Of a stretch of 64,000 nucleotides of DNA, positions 34,649 through 43,439 are shown piece after piece. Numbering within the stretch: the stretch's first letter is position 1; each line of letters begins with the position of its first letter. Origin of the DNA: HGM12998 sp900756495 (GTDB taxonomy: Bacteria; Bacillota; Clostridia; Oscillospirales; Oscillospiraceae); assembly GCA_958477305.1 (NCBI GenBank), contig CAUEFI010000013.1, positions 1 to 64,000 of the forward strand, read 5' to 3'. Under the pieces are notes generated by a model. That model worked only from the letters and a program-made list of their open reading frames with translations, was not told the origin of the DNA and made no database searches. Position numbers and translations under genes: made by a program.

Positions 34649-35492
34649 ACCGGTCCGCCCTGCCACTAAGCTGGTGCCGGTACCCAGCAGGAATATGATC
34701 CCTGAGCGGGATATTGACAAGACCCCGATTCTGGAGTGTCAGCATCTGGGCATTGACTTCGGCGGACTTACCGCCGTCAACGAATTTACAATGGCCATCG
34801 GCCGCACGGAGATTACCGGACTCATCGGCCCCAACGGCGCAGGCAAGACCACGGTATTTAACCTGCTGACCAAGGTCTATCAGCCTACACGCGGCACGAT
34901 TCTTCTGGACGGCGTGGATACCCACAACATGAACACCGTTCAGGTCAATAAGGCCGGAATCGCGCGTACCTTTCAAAATATCCGCCTTTTTTCCAACCTG
35001 AGTGTAGAAGATAATGTAAAGCTGGGGCTCCATAATCACATTCGGTACGGCATGTGGAGCGGGATCCTCCGGCTTCCCGCTTACTGGCGGGATGAAAAGA
35101 TTGCCCATGAACGGGCGATGGAACTTCTGTCTATTTTCCACATGGAGGATCTGGCACCTGCCAAGGCCGGCTCTCTGCCCTATGGCGCCCAGCGCCGGCT
35201 GGAGATTGTCCGGGCTTTGGCTACCAACCCGTCCCTGCTGCTGCTGGATGAGCCGGCCGCCGGCATGAATCCGTCTGAGACGGCCGAGCTGATGGAGAAC
35301 ATCGTAAAAATCAGGGATACATTCCAGATCGCCGTCCTTCTCATTGAGCATGATATGAGCTTGGTTATGGGGATCTGCGAGGGAATCTGCGTACTCAACT
35401 TTGGTGAGATCATTGCGAAGGGGACCCCCGAGGAGATCCAGAACAACCCGGAGGTCATTAAGGCCTATCTGGGCAGCGGAAAGGGGGAGTGA
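34641..35492 (+). CDS. livG: Branched-chain type ABC ATPase LivG
   Basis: A 283-residue ATPase. Walker A is GPNGAGKTT, the family insert is RTFQNIRLFSNLSVEDNV, the signature region is LPYGAQRRLEIVRAL and Walker B is LLLLDEPAAGMN. It carries an extra N-terminal segment of about 30 residues before ILECQHLGIDFGG that most LivG proteins lack. The start overlaps the end of livM. Confidence 0.93.
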   Translation: MSKPVRPATKLVPVPSRNMIPERDIDKTPILECQHLGIDFGGLTAVNEFTMAIGRTEITGLIGPNGAGKTTVFNLLTKVYQPTRGTILLDGVDTHNMNTVQVNKAGIARTFQNIRLFSNLSVEDNVKLGLHNHIRYGMWSGILRLPAYWRDEKIAHERAMELLSIFHMEDLAPAKAGSLPYGAQRRLEIVRALATNPSLLLLDEPAAGMNPSETAELMENIVKIRDTFQIAVLLIEHDMSLVMGICEGICVLNFGEIIAKGTPEEIQNNPEVIKAYLGSGKGE

Positions 35493-35496
35493 CGCC

Positions 35497-36204
35497 ATGG
35501 CCATGCTGAATGTAGAGAGCATCAATGTCTATTATGGCGCCATCCACGCCGTCAAAGATATCTCCTTCCATGTGGACGAGGGAGAAATTGTTACTCTCAT
35601 CGGTGCCAACGGCGCCGGCAAGTCCACCATTCTCAAGACGGTCTCCGGCCTCCTGCACAGCCGAACCGGAAACATCACGTTTCTGGATCACAGCATTATG
35701 GGCACGCCCGCCCATAAAATTGTATATCAAGGGCTGGCCCAGGTCCCTGAAGGGCGGCAGGTTTTCCTCCAAATGACGGTGGAGGAAAATCTGGAGCTGG
35801 GGGGATATACCCGTCCCGGCGCTGAGATTGCTCCCGGGCTGGCTCAGGTTTATGAGCAATTCCCTCGCCTGAAGGAGCGCCGCCGTCAGGTGGCGGGCAC
35901 TCTTTCAGGCGGTGAGCAGCAGATGCTGGCTATGGGACGGGCTCTCATGTCCAAGCCTAAACTGCTTATGCTGGATGAACCGTCTATGGGCTTGGCACCC
36001 ATCCTCGTGGAGCAAATTTTTGATATTATTAAGACGCTCAACCAAGCTGGTACAACGATTTTGCTGGTGGAGCAGAATGCTCAGATGGCTCTGTCTATCG
36101 CCCATCGGGGGTATGTCCTGGAGACCGGAAGGGTGGTTACCACTGGAACCGGAAGTGAGCTGTTGGCGGATGAGAGTGTCAAAAAGGCCTATTTGGGCGG
36201 ATGA
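35497..36204 (+). CDS. livF: Branched-chain type ABC ATPase LivF
   Basis: A 235-residue ATPase and partner of LivG. Walker A is GANGAGKST, then come VPEGRQVFLQMTVEENLELG, LSGGEQQMLAMGRALM, and Walker B LLMLDEPSMGLAP. The start ATG follows a GGGGGAG site four bases after livG ends. It is the last gene of the importer operon, before a strong terminator. Confidence 0.94.
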   Translation: MAMLNVESINVYYGAIHAVKDISFHVDEGEIVTLIGANGAGKSTILKTVSGLLHSRTGNITFLDHSIMGTPAHKIVYQGLAQVPEGRQVFLQMTVEENLELGGYTRPGAEIAPGLAQVYEQFPRLKERRRQVAGTLSGGEQQMLAMGRALMSKPKLLMLDEPSMGLAPILVEQIFDIIKTLNQAGTTILLVEQNAQMALSIAHRGYVLETGRVVTTGTGSELLADESVKKAYLGG

Positions 36205-36227
36205 TACTCTGAGCATTCCGAATGAGG

Positions 36228-36265
36228 GGAGCCCCCCGCATTGCGTGCGGAGGGCTCCTGTTTTT
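36228..36265 (+). terminator. Terminator of the first branched-chain importer operon
   Basis: GGAGCCCCCCGCA (36228-36240) pairs with TGCGGAGGGCTCC (36246-36258) with one mismatch, followed by TGTTTTT. Confidence 0.88.
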
Positions 36266-36341
36266 GACAGGCGATAGGTCTTGAAGAGAGCAGCTGAATA
36301 CTGTACAATCAAAATCTAAGATTGTTTCAGCGAGAGAGGAG

Positions 36342-37205
36342 ATGAAAGAGGACGTGCCCAACTATTATACCCATCTGAAATTTGGCGCCGTAGTGCTGGG
36401 TGCTCTGCCCACGGCCCTGGCCGGCCTGCTGTCGGAGGAGCGGGAGGCCTTTGAGCTGGGGTGTTTGGGACCTGATCCGCTCTTTTTTTACCGCCCCTTA
36501 GGGACGGGAGCGGTTCGGCGGGAGGGGCACGCCATGCACAAGGTCTCCGCTTTGCCCGCTGTCAAACGGCTGCGCCGGGCCGTGGAGGAGAACGTACCTA
36601 TGGTTCGGGGATATGCGGCGGGCTTCTTTTGCCATCTGGCGCTGGACAGCGCCTGCCACAGCTATGTGGACGCTAGAGCGGCGGAAGGAGACATTACACA
36701 TTTGGCCATTGAGGCTGAGTTTGACCGGACTCTGATGGTAGAGGATGGGTGGCCGCTAAACGACCGGCATGCCCATATGCCGGAGATATGCAACCCGGCG
36801 GTGTGGACTGCTGCCGCCCGGGCGTATGAGCGTGTGACGCCCCGCCAGATAGAGGAGGCCTTTCGGGCCATGGCACGGGATACCGCTATGCTGGCCCGCG
36901 CCTGCGCCAGCCCCCGGGGCCGGCTGATTGATCTGGTTTCCCGGCTCATTCCGCCGGCCAGGGGGATCCGTGGTATTGCGCTTCGGGCCGTGCCGGATCC
37001 GGCCTGCGCCGCCTGCGGACAGATACTGCGGATGCTGATGAACGCCGCTGTCTGTCCGACGGCGAGGGAGATTGCCGGCTTTTTTGAGGATATTGCCCAG
37101 GAGCGTGTACTCTCGGAATGGTTTGACCGGGACTTTAAGGGAAACGTCTTCGGCAGCCCGCCGGAAAAAGTCTTGACAAAGAAAAAGAGGCGTGCTATAC
37201 TCTGA
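36342..37205 (+). CDS. Zinc-dependent phospholipase C family protein
   Basis: A 287-residue protein with the all-helical zinc phospholipase C pattern. The first His is in YYTHLKFGAVVLGALP. Ligands continue in the MHK segment and GYAAGFFCHLALDSACHSYVD, then in HLAIEAEFD. Classic secreted enzymes of this family cleave phospholipid head groups, but this one has no signal peptide and belongs to an intracellular clostridial subgroup of unknown role. The ATG abuts the AGGAG site, so a GTG 12 bases inside may be the true start. The trp promoter lies within its last codons. Confidence 0.78.
   Translation: MKEDVPNYYTHLKFGAVVLGALPTALAGLLSEEREAFELGCLGPDPLFFYRPLGTGAVRREGHAMHKVSALPAVKRLRRAVEENVPMVRGYAAGFFCHLALDSACHSYVDARAAEGDITHLAIEAEFDRTLMVEDGWPLNDRHAHMPEICNPAVWTAAARAYERVTPRQIEEAFRAMARDTAMLARACASPRGRLIDLVSRLIPPARGIRGIALRAVPDPACAACGQILRMLMNAAVCPTAREIAGFFEDIAQERVLSEWFDRDFKGNVFGSPPEKVLTKKKRRAIL
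37173..37201 (+). promoter_or_regulatory. Promoter of the trp operon
   Basis: TTGACA (37173-37178), 17 bases, TATACT (37196-37201), located inside the 3' end of the preceding gene. Transcription would begin near 37208, at the start of the T-box leader. Confidence 0.85.
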
Positions 37206-37208
37206 CAA

Positions 37209-37500
37209 ACTAAATTAGAAAACCGTTGAAGCGGAGATAACGGCAGTTATGATCCCACAGAGAGCCTGTGTTGCTGAGAGTCAGGCGGACCCCAGACTGT
37301 CAAATGGACCGCAGAGGGCGCAGTCAAAGGGATTCGAAGGGGAATCCCGAGTATTCTGCGACGTGAGGGCTTACGTCAGTTGCCGGGGATATGTTGGTAT
37401 CCCGCTAAGCGCGCGGCGATATTGCCGTGAATCAAGGTGGCACCGCGAGTCGAAAGACCCGTCCTTGACAGAAAACTGTCAGGGATGGGTCTTTTTGCCT
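37209..37500 (+). promoter_or_regulatory. Tryptophan T-box riboswitch leader
   Basis: The leader has the T-box layout: Stem I motifs (AGAGAGCC, GTTGCTGAGAGTC), a UGG codon at 37315-37317 in the expected specifier region, the T-box sequence AAGGTGGCACCGCG (37434-37447), and an intrinsic terminator (37453-37495, AAAGACCC...GGGTCTTTTT). Uncharged tRNA-Trp would pair with UGG and the T-box bulge and favour the antiterminator, turning the genes on when tryptophan is scarce. Confidence 0.93.
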
Positions 37501-37521
37501 GTTTAGAAAGGGAGGATAAGC

Positions 37522-38706
37522 ATGTCGAAAGGAAGGTTTGGCGTTCACGGGGGACAATATATTCCCGAGACCCTGATGAGCGCCGTCATGGAATTGGAGG
37601 AGGCGTATAGCCACTATCGAGACGATCCGGACTTCAACCGCGAGCTGAATGAGTTGCTGAACGAGTATGCCGGGCGGCCTTCGCGCCTCTACTTTGCCCG
37701 ACGTATGACCGCTGACCTGGGCGGGGCCAAAGTCTATCTCAAGCGGGAGGACTTGAACCACACCGGCGCCCATAAAATCAACAATGTATTGGGGCAGGCT
37801 CTGCTGGCACAGCGGATGGGAAAAGGGCGCCTGATTGCAGAGACTGGTGCCGGACAGCACGGTGTGGCCACCGCCACCGCCGCCGCCCTGCTGGGGATGG
37901 AGTGCGAGGTCTATATGGGGCGGGAGGATACTGAGCGGCAGGCGCTCAATGTCTATAAAATGCGGCTGCTAGGGGCGAAGGTTCATCCGGTGGACAGCGG
38001 TACCGCCACACTCAAGGACGCAGTGAGCGAGACCTTCCGGGAGTGGACCAGCCGTATTGATGACACGCACTATGTGCTGGGCTCGGTTATGGGCCCTCAC
38101 CCATTTCCCACGATCGTCCGGGACTTCCAGGCAGTGATCTCCCGGGAGATTAGGGCCCAGATTTTGGAGCGGGAGGGCCGGCTGCCTGATGCGGTGTTGG
38201 CCTGCGTAGGCGGCGGCTCCAACGCTATCGGGGCATTCTACCACTTTATCAGCGAACCGACGGTGGCACTCATCGGCTGTGAGGCGGCCGGGCGGGGCGT
38301 GGATACAGCTGAGACTGCAGCTACCATTGCCACCGGGCGGCTGGGCATCTTTCACGGTATGAAGAGCTATTTCTGCCAGGATCGCTATGGCCAGATCGCC
38401 CCGGTCTACTCCATCTCCGCTGGACTGGACTACCCGGGTATCGGTCCAGAACATGCCTGGCTCCATGACACGGGGCGGGCTCAATACGTTCCAGTGACTG
38501 ACAGAGAGGCGGTAGAGGCCTTTGAGTATCTCTCCCATACAGAAGGGATCATTCCGGCTATTGAGAGCGCCCATGCCGTGGCCCACGCTATGAAGCTCGC
38601 CCCCGCCATGGGAAACGATCAGATTATTGTCATCAATATCTCGGGCAGGGGAGACAAGGACTGCGTCTCCATCGCCCGCTACAGAGGAGAGGAGATCGCC
38701 GAATGA
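37522..38706 (+). CDS. trpB: Tryptophan synthase beta chain
   Basis: A 394-residue TrpB, the usual length. The PLP lysine lies in HTGAHKINN, and the phosphate-binding loop is CVGGGSNAIG. GRFGVHGGQYIPETLM opens the protein, and ETGAGQHGVATATAAALLGM is the family signature. It joins indole and serine to make tryptophan in complex with TrpA. First gene after the T-box, with an AGGGAGG site. Its stop overlaps the trpA start by four bases (ATGA). Confidence 0.97.
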   Translation: MSKGRFGVHGGQYIPETLMSAVMELEEAYSHYRDDPDFNRELNELLNEYAGRPSRLYFARRMTADLGGAKVYLKREDLNHTGAHKINNVLGQALLAQRMGKGRLIAETGAGQHGVATATAAALLGMECEVYMGREDTERQALNVYKMRLLGAKVHPVDSGTATLKDAVSETFREWTSRIDDTHYVLGSVMGPHPFPTIVRDFQAVISREIRAQILEREGRLPDAVLACVGGGSNAIGAFYHFISEPTVALIGCEAAGRGVDTAETAATIATGRLGIFHGMKSYFCQDRYGQIAPVYSISAGLDYPGIGPEHAWLHDTGRAQYVPVTDREAVEAFEYLSHTEGIIPAIESAHAVAHAMKLAPAMGNDQIIVINISGRGDKDCVSIARYRGEEIAE

Positions 38707-39476
38707 GCCGTACAGCAAGCGCCTTTGCCCATGGGAAGGCATTGATTCCCTTCCTGACCTGCGGAGACCCGGATCTGGAGACCACCGCCGCCCTGGTGCG
38801 GGCTATGGCGGCTGCGGGAGCCGATCTCATTGAGCTGGGAATACCCTTCTCCGACCCCACCGCCGAGGGCCCTGTCATTCAGGCCGCCAGCGCTAGAGCT
38901 CTGGCGGCAGGAACTACTACCGACAGAATTTTTGACTTGGTACGGGACTTGCGGCGGGATGTGACGGTGCCTCTGGCCTTTATGACTTATGCCAACGTGG
39001 TATTTTCCTATGGCACCGAGGACTTTATCCGCACCTGCAGCCATGTGGGGGTGGACGCCCTGATCCTGCCTGACGTCCCTTTTGAGGAGAAAGAGGAGTT
39101 CTCTCCCCTCTGCAATAGGTACGGGGTGGATTTCATCTCGCTCATCGCTCCCACTTCGATGCATCGGGCGGCCAAAATCGCCGGGGAGGCCTGCGGATTT
39201 CTCTATGTGGTCTCCAGTTTAGGGGTTACAGGGGTGCGCAGTACCATCACGACCGACGTCGGCACCATGGTGGCTCAAGTGCGGAAGCACACAGGAATCC
39301 CGTGCGCCGTGGGGTTCGGCATTGCCGCCCCGGAACAGGCGAAGCAGATGGCAGCCTGTTCTGATGGGGCCATTGTGGGCAGCGCCATCGTTAAGCTCAT
39401 CGCCCAGTATGGCCGGGAGGCAGTTCCCCATGTGGCGGGGTATGTCCGCAGTTTAAAGCAGGCAATGACTGAATAG
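38703..39476 (+). CDS. trpA: Tryptophan synthase alpha chain
   Basis: A 257-residue TIM-barrel TrpA, with LIPFLTCGDPDLE, the catalytic Glu in LIELGIPFSDPTAEGPVIQ, then the Asp in GVDALILPDVPFEE, and phosphate-binding VGFGIAAPEQAK. It cleaves indole-3-glycerol phosphate and channels indole to TrpB. Translationally coupled to trpB. In most trp operons trpB and trpA come last; here they lead. Confidence 0.96.
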   Translation: MSRTASAFAHGKALIPFLTCGDPDLETTAALVRAMAAAGADLIELGIPFSDPTAEGPVIQAASARALAAGTTTDRIFDLVRDLRRDVTVPLAFMTYANVVFSYGTEDFIRTCSHVGVDALILPDVPFEEKEEFSPLCNRYGVDFISLIAPTSMHRAAKIAGEACGFLYVVSSLGVTGVRSTITTDVGTMVAQVRKHTGIPCAVGFGIAAPEQAKQMAACSDGAIVGSAIVKLIAQYGREAVPHVAGYVRSLKQAMTE

Positions 39477-39490
39477 AAGGGGTGTTTCTG

Positions 39491-40519
39491 ATGTATAAAA
39501 AGGTTCTGACCAAAATTACCACCAACCAAAAGCTGACGGAGGAGGAGATCTTTGACCTCGTTGCCGCCATAAATAACAACGAGATTACCGACGTGCAGAT
39601 AGCGGGGTTTCAGGTGGGCCTATTGATGAAAGGTACCAGCCTGGAGGAGCTCTCCGCATTCGCAAAGGCCATGCGAGCCAACTGCGTTCCGCTGCGGCCC
39701 CGGGTGGATGACGAACTGATGGATACCTGCGGCACAGGAGGGGGACTCTCTACATTCAACATCTCTACAGCCACCGCGCTGGTGGCCGCAGCGGCCGGCA
39801 TCCCTGTGGCCAAGCACGGCAGCCGGTCTATTTCCAGCCTGTCAGGCAGCGCCGACGTATTGGAAGCCCTGGGAGTCAATATCAACCTGACCCCGGCCCA
39901 GGCAGAACAGCTCATCGAGAATACCGGCATCGCCTTTATCTACGCTCCGCTTTTTCACCCTGTGATGTGCAAGGTTCTCCCCCCGGAGGCTGAGCTAGGT
40001 ATCAAAACCATTTTCTATACCATCATCGGTCCCCTCATCAATCCTGCCTTTGCCCCCAGACATCTGCTGGGCGTCTATAAAGAAGAACTGCTGGATACAG
40101 TGACTTATGTGGCCAAGGAACTGGGCTACACCGAGGCGATGTTTGTTCACGGCCTGGACGGACTGGATGAGATCTCCCTGCTGGGGACGACCCGGGTAAA
40201 TTACCTTCACGGCGGCCATGTGGATACCTTTGAAATTACTCCTGAGGATTTTGGAATGAGGCGCTGTACGCTGGAGGAAATCAAGACCGGGACGCCCCAA
40301 GAGAATGCCGCTACAATCGAAGGGGTGTTCGGGGGGAGGCTGACTGGCCCGCGGAGGGATGCCATTGTCCTCAACGCGGCTGGGGCGCTGGTGGTAGGCG
40401 GAAAGGCCGAGGGTTTCCCGGCAGGTATTGCTTTGGCAAATCAGATTTTGGACAGCGGCGCAGCCCTTGCCAAGCTGGAACAGCTCAGAGCGGGTTCCAA
40501 CGCTTTTTTAGCCCGATGA
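39491..40519 (+). CDS. trpD: Anthranilate phosphoribosyltransferase
   Basis: A 342-residue TrpD, with the PRPP-binding DTCGTGGGLSTFNIST, then VAKHGSRSISSLSGSADVLEALG (KHGSR in place of the common KHGNR), and GPLINPAFAPRHLLGVY. It attaches phosphoribosyl to anthranilate. ATG 39491 follows AGAAGGGG by eight bases; a GTG nine bases upstream is in frame. Ends with an ATGA overlap onto trpC. With trpE and trpG absent from this locus, anthranilate must come from genes elsewhere or from outside. Confidence 0.96.
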   Translation: MYKKVLTKITTNQKLTEEEIFDLVAAINNNEITDVQIAGFQVGLLMKGTSLEELSAFAKAMRANCVPLRPRVDDELMDTCGTGGGLSTFNISTATALVAAAAGIPVAKHGSRSISSLSGSADVLEALGVNINLTPAQAEQLIENTGIAFIYAPLFHPVMCKVLPPEAELGIKTIFYTIIGPLINPAFAPRHLLGVYKEELLDTVTYVAKELGYTEAMFVHGLDGLDEISLLGTTRVNYLHGGHVDTFEITPEDFGMRRCTLEEIKTGTPQENAATIEGVFGGRLTGPRRDAIVLNAAGALVVGGKAEGFPAGIALANQILDSGAALAKLEQLRAGSNAFLAR

Positions 40520-41205
40520 ACGGTTTTTGCAAGGGCCTGCGGGAGGCAAAGAACCGAGGGGTGATCCCCGTTATCCCGGACGTTAAAATGATCTCCCCCA
40601 GAGACGGGGCGCTGTTTGAAGATCGGGATCCCATCCTGTGGGCCCGCCGCATGGAGGCCATAGGAGCTCCGGCCCTCTCGGTGGTCACCGAGCCGAAAGA
40701 ATTTGGAGGTTCCCTAAGCTTGTTGCGCGAGATCGTGAAGGCGGTTAACATCCCTGTCCTCCGCAAGGACTTCATTACGAGGGAAGCTGATTTGGAACTG
40801 ACGGTAGAGGCGGGGGCGTGTGCAGTGCTTCTCATCTGTGCCTGTATCACTGAAGCGAGGCTGACATCCTTGTACCGCACCGCTCTCTCTTTGGGGCTGG
40901 AACCATTGGTAGAGGCCCATACCGCTCGAGAACTGAAGCTTGCCGGGCGGCTGGGCGCAGGGCTGGTGGGGATTAACAACCGGGACATTCTGACACTGGA
41001 GCGGGATGGCGGTACAGTATCTACAACCTCCGAGCTAGCGGCTTGGGTGCCCAAAGGAGCCCTCCTGATCAGCGAGAGCGGTATTTCCACTCCGGAGGAG
41101 GCCCGGGCGGCGACAGAGGCCGGTGCCGGAGCTGTACTGGTGGGCACAGCGATCTGGCGCGCGGCCGACCCGGCAGCTTGTTTTCGGGCGCTGTGCAGGG
41201 GGTGA
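40516..41205 (+). CDS. trpC: Indole-3-glycerol-phosphate synthase, short form
   Basis: A 229-residue TIM-barrel TrpC, about 30 residues shorter than most because the N-terminal helix is missing. The catalytic segment normally reading AEIKKASPSKG is here IPDVKMISPRDG. The conserved VLRKDFIT, VEAHTARELKLA, GINNRDILTL and ISESGI remain. It closes the pyrrole ring of CdRP to give indole-3-glycerol phosphate. The divergent first catalytic loop is unusual, but operon position supports the assignment. Confidence 0.92.
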   Translation: MNGFCKGLREAKNRGVIPVIPDVKMISPRDGALFEDRDPILWARRMEAIGAPALSVVTEPKEFGGSLSLLREIVKAVNIPVLRKDFITREADLELTVEAGACAVLLICACITEARLTSLYRTALSLGLEPLVEAHTARELKLAGRLGAGLVGINNRDILTLERDGGTVSTTSELAAWVPKGALLISESGISTPEEARAATEAGAGAVLVGTAIWRAADPAACFRALCRG

Positions 41206-41209
41206 TGAT

Positions 41210-41908
41210 GTGGCGGTCAAGCTGAAAATCTGTGGACTGATGCGGGAGGAGGATGTGGATCTCTGCTGTGCGCTTGAAGTGGAGATGCTGGGCTTTGTTG
41301 CTGAATATCCACTGAGCGTTCCCTGGAATTTGAAGCGGGAGGAGGCGGCGCGCCTGATGCGGCGGGTGCGCCCTCCGGCCAGGACCTGCTTGGTTACCGG
41401 CGGAACAGCGGAAGACGTAACCGCTTTGGCGCTGGAACTGCGGCCGGATTTTGTTCAGCTCCATTTCCGTGAGACCGTAGCCGATGCCTTGTATATTACC
41501 TCAGCGCTGACCAGCGCGGGGATTGGAGTAATAAAAACCATACCTGCTGACCCCAGAGCCCGGCTGGCTCAGTTTGGAGTCGAAGCGCCCGAGCGCTGCG
41601 CCGAAGCGCTGGGAAGAGTCGGCGTCCGTGCGATTTTGGTGGATTCACGCACTCCCGAGAGCGCCCATATGCCTGGACAGCCAGCAGATTTGGCCCTCTT
41701 TCGAAGCGTGCGAACGGCGGCGCAGGTACCGGTTATGCTGGCGGGAGGGGTGACGCCTGAAAACTGCGGGGCCCTGCTGGCGGCGGCGCCGGACTGGCTG
41801 GATGTGATGACCGGTGTGGAAAGATGCCCTGGCCAAAAAGATCCGCAGCGGTTAGCGGCTGTGACAGCAGCTGTAAAAATCAAGAAAAGCGCCGGCGCTG
41901 ATCCCTGA
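41210..41908 (+). CDS. trpF: Phosphoribosylanthranilate isomerase
   Basis: A 232-residue TIM-barrel TrpF. The catalytic Cys is in KLKICGLMREEDV, the Asp in AILVDSRTPE, and the phosphate loop is VMLAGGVTPENC. It isomerises PRA to CdRP. GTG start behind GGGGG, four bases after trpC. The product loop region EAEYPLS-like (VAEYPLSVPWNL) is a little longer than usual. Its end overlaps the operon terminator. Confidence 0.94.
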   Translation: MAVKLKICGLMREEDVDLCCALEVEMLGFVAEYPLSVPWNLKREEAARLMRRVRPPARTCLVTGGTAEDVTALALELRPDFVQLHFRETVADALYITSALTSAGIGVIKTIPADPRARLAQFGVEAPERCAEALGRVGVRAILVDSRTPESAHMPGQPADLALFRSVRTAAQVPVMLAGGVTPENCGALLAAAPDWLDVMTGVERCPGQKDPQRLAAVTAAVKIKKSAGADP

Positions 41909-41934
41909 GCGGGAAGAAGCGCCGGCGCTTTTTT
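41885..41934 (+). terminator. Terminator of the trp operon
   Basis: AAAAGCGCCGGCGCT (41885-41899) pairs perfectly with AGCGCCGGCGCTTTT (41918-41932), followed by more T. The left arm lies in the last codons of trpF. Confidence 0.92.
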
Positions 41935-41965
41935 AGGAGGAGAAGGCAGGGAACGGCCAAGGGCT

Positions 41966-42640
41966 CTAGCCAGCCGGCCGCACAGAGAGATTCCTCAAAT
42001 GGAGGTAGACTGTATTTTTGGAAATACCCAATAGTGTGGCCGTGCGAACGACCGCATCTTTGAGGTTGAAAATTCCTTTCTCATAGAGTGCGGTTACAAT
42101 GGCGCGGTTTTTGGCGCTGGGAGGGATGGAAGGATCGGCAGAGATTAGTTCTCGAACCTGTAGCACCGTATTTTCGATCATATCCCCGCTGGTATCGGAA
42201 AAAGTCTCGGGTATACTTTGGGTATTGTGGGCGGCGCGGGGGGTAAAGGAGCTGATAATATCTGCTAGGGGTGTATTCAAATAGCAGTTTATACACAGCA
42301 GCCCGATAACCCGTCCCCCTTTTCCGCGAATGGCAATGGTAGAGGATTTGAGGGGCTCTTCCTTTTTGTTCTTTGTAAAATAAGAGACGTAAGGAGTACC
42401 GCCGTTCTCTCCAATACGGGAGAGCATTTCGAGCGCTAAATCAGTGATAGGAGCGCCCTCCCTGCGGCCGGTGTGATAGCCGTTTAAAATTTTAATGACG
42501 GAACGGTCCAGATCCTCCAGGCTGTGCAGTACAATTTCATAGCTGCTGCCGAGGTAATCGCTGAGCCCTTCAGCCAGAGTCTTATAGGATTCCAGAATCA
42601 TATGATCCTCTCTTGTAAGTGTGACAGCAATTTGTTCCAT
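41966..42640 (-). CDS. YheO/DauR-type PAS and helix-turn-helix regulator
   Basis: A 224-residue protein. The YheO-like PAS domain (about residues 10-125, LESYKTLAEGLSDYLGSSYEIVLHSLEDL, then VIGLLCINC) is followed by a C-terminal helix-turn-helix (NLKDAVVRTATLLGISKNTVYLHLRNL). Members such as DauR control amino-acid catabolism. The start is ATG behind AGGAGG; an upstream ATG nine codons earlier lacks a site. It points away from the RidA/aminotransferase/peptidase operon at 43058, the usual position of a regulator of its divergent neighbour (inference). Confidence 0.9.
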   Translation of the reverse strand: MEQIAVTLTREDHMILESYKTLAEGLSDYLGSSYEIVLHSLEDLDRSVIKILNGYHTGRREGAPITDLALEMLSRIGENGGTPYVSYFTKNKKEEPLKSSTIAIRGKGGRVIGLLCINCYLNTPLADIISSFTPRAAHNTQSIPETFSDTSGDMIENTVLQVRELISADPSIPPSAKNRAIVTALYEKGIFNLKDAVVRTATLLGISKNTVYLHLRNLSVRPAG

Positions 42641-42872
42641 CGGAGCCCTCCTGTGATTTGGTTGCAAGTATCTACAGAAAGAAAATCATTTCGTGCCAAA
42701 TTGTAAAGTTTAAAGCCGAAAGCAGACAAGGTGTTGCAAACACTGAAATAAATTTTACCACTATATTTTCCATAATGCAAGACTATACAAAAAATGGCGT
42801 GCCTCAAACAAAAAAGTTGGGCGTAAATTTTAGCACATTGGAAAAATAATTAATATTTTTCACTCTCCAGGA

Positions 42873-42901
42873 TTGACAATAAAAAAAAGTTCATTTATAA
42901 T
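42873..42901 (+). promoter_or_regulatory. Perfect consensus promoter of the RidA operon
   Basis: TTGACA (42873-42878), exactly 17 bases including an A8 run, TATAAT (42896-42901). Transcription should start near 42908 and include the structured leader that follows. Confidence 0.92.
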
Positions 42902-42913
42902 AGACCATGTAGA

Positions 42914-42994
42914 AGGCAGGACGTAACGAGCAAAGGTGCATCAGGTACCCGGCTCATTGCGTCCATTTTTGTTACCGAATGCAATGTCCTGCCT
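42914..42994 (+). promoter_or_regulatory. Structured 5' leader RNA of the RidA operon, class unknown
   Basis: Outer arms AGGCAGGAC (42914-42922) and GTCCTGCCT (42986-42994) pair perfectly. Inside, GGACGTAACGAGC (from 42919) can pair instead with GCTCATTGCGTCC (42952-42964). The GGAC segment is used in both, so two folds compete, as in a switch. I do not recognise a known riboswitch consensus. A simple strong hairpin is the alternative. Confidence 0.55.
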
Positions 42995-43057
42995 GACATA
43001 TTGCATTTGGAGCGGAAATTGACTTGTGAGATCCGCAAGGTAAAGGAGAAGACGGAA

Positions 43058-43435
43058 ATGGAAAAAGCAATTGTCAGTACAGCCAAGGCGCCGGCGGCTA
43101 TTGGTCCGTATTCCCAGGCGGTTATCGGAAACGGTACGCTGTATGTATCGGGACAGCTTCCCATCGACCCGGCCACTGGAGCCATGCCGGAGGATTTAAA
43201 GGCCCAGGTGGCGCAGTCTATGAAGAACGTACTGGCGCTGGTGGAGGCTGCCGGCGGCGGCAGCAGAAATATCGTGAAATGCGGCCTGTTTATCAGGGAT
43301 ATGGAGGCCTTTGGAGAGATCAATGAGGCTTACCAGAGCTTCTTCGGGGAAGAGGCGCCCGCCCGCTTTGTGGTAGAGGTCTCCGCGCTGCCCAAGGGAG
43401 CGAAGGTAGAGATCGACGCCATTGCCGCCCTATAA
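43058..43435 (+). CDS. RidA-family enamine/imine deaminase
   Basis: A 125-residue YjgF/YER057c/UK114 protein of standard length. It has APAAIGPYSQAV at the start, YVSGQLPIDPATG, the Arg-containing ARFVVEVSALPKGAKVEIDAIA at the C-terminus, and VKCGLFIRDM. RidA proteins hydrolyse reactive 2-aminoacrylate and other enamines/imines released by PLP enzymes. The AAGGAG site supports the start. It is the first gene of an operon with an aminotransferase, whose substrate imine it may process. Confidence 0.93.
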   Translation: MEKAIVSTAKAPAAIGPYSQAVIGNGTLYVSGQLPIDPATGAMPEDLKAQVAQSMKNVLALVEAAGGGSRNIVKCGLFIRDMEAFGEINEAYQSFFGEEAPARFVVEVSALPKGAKVEIDAIAAL

Positions 43436-43439
43436 GCCG

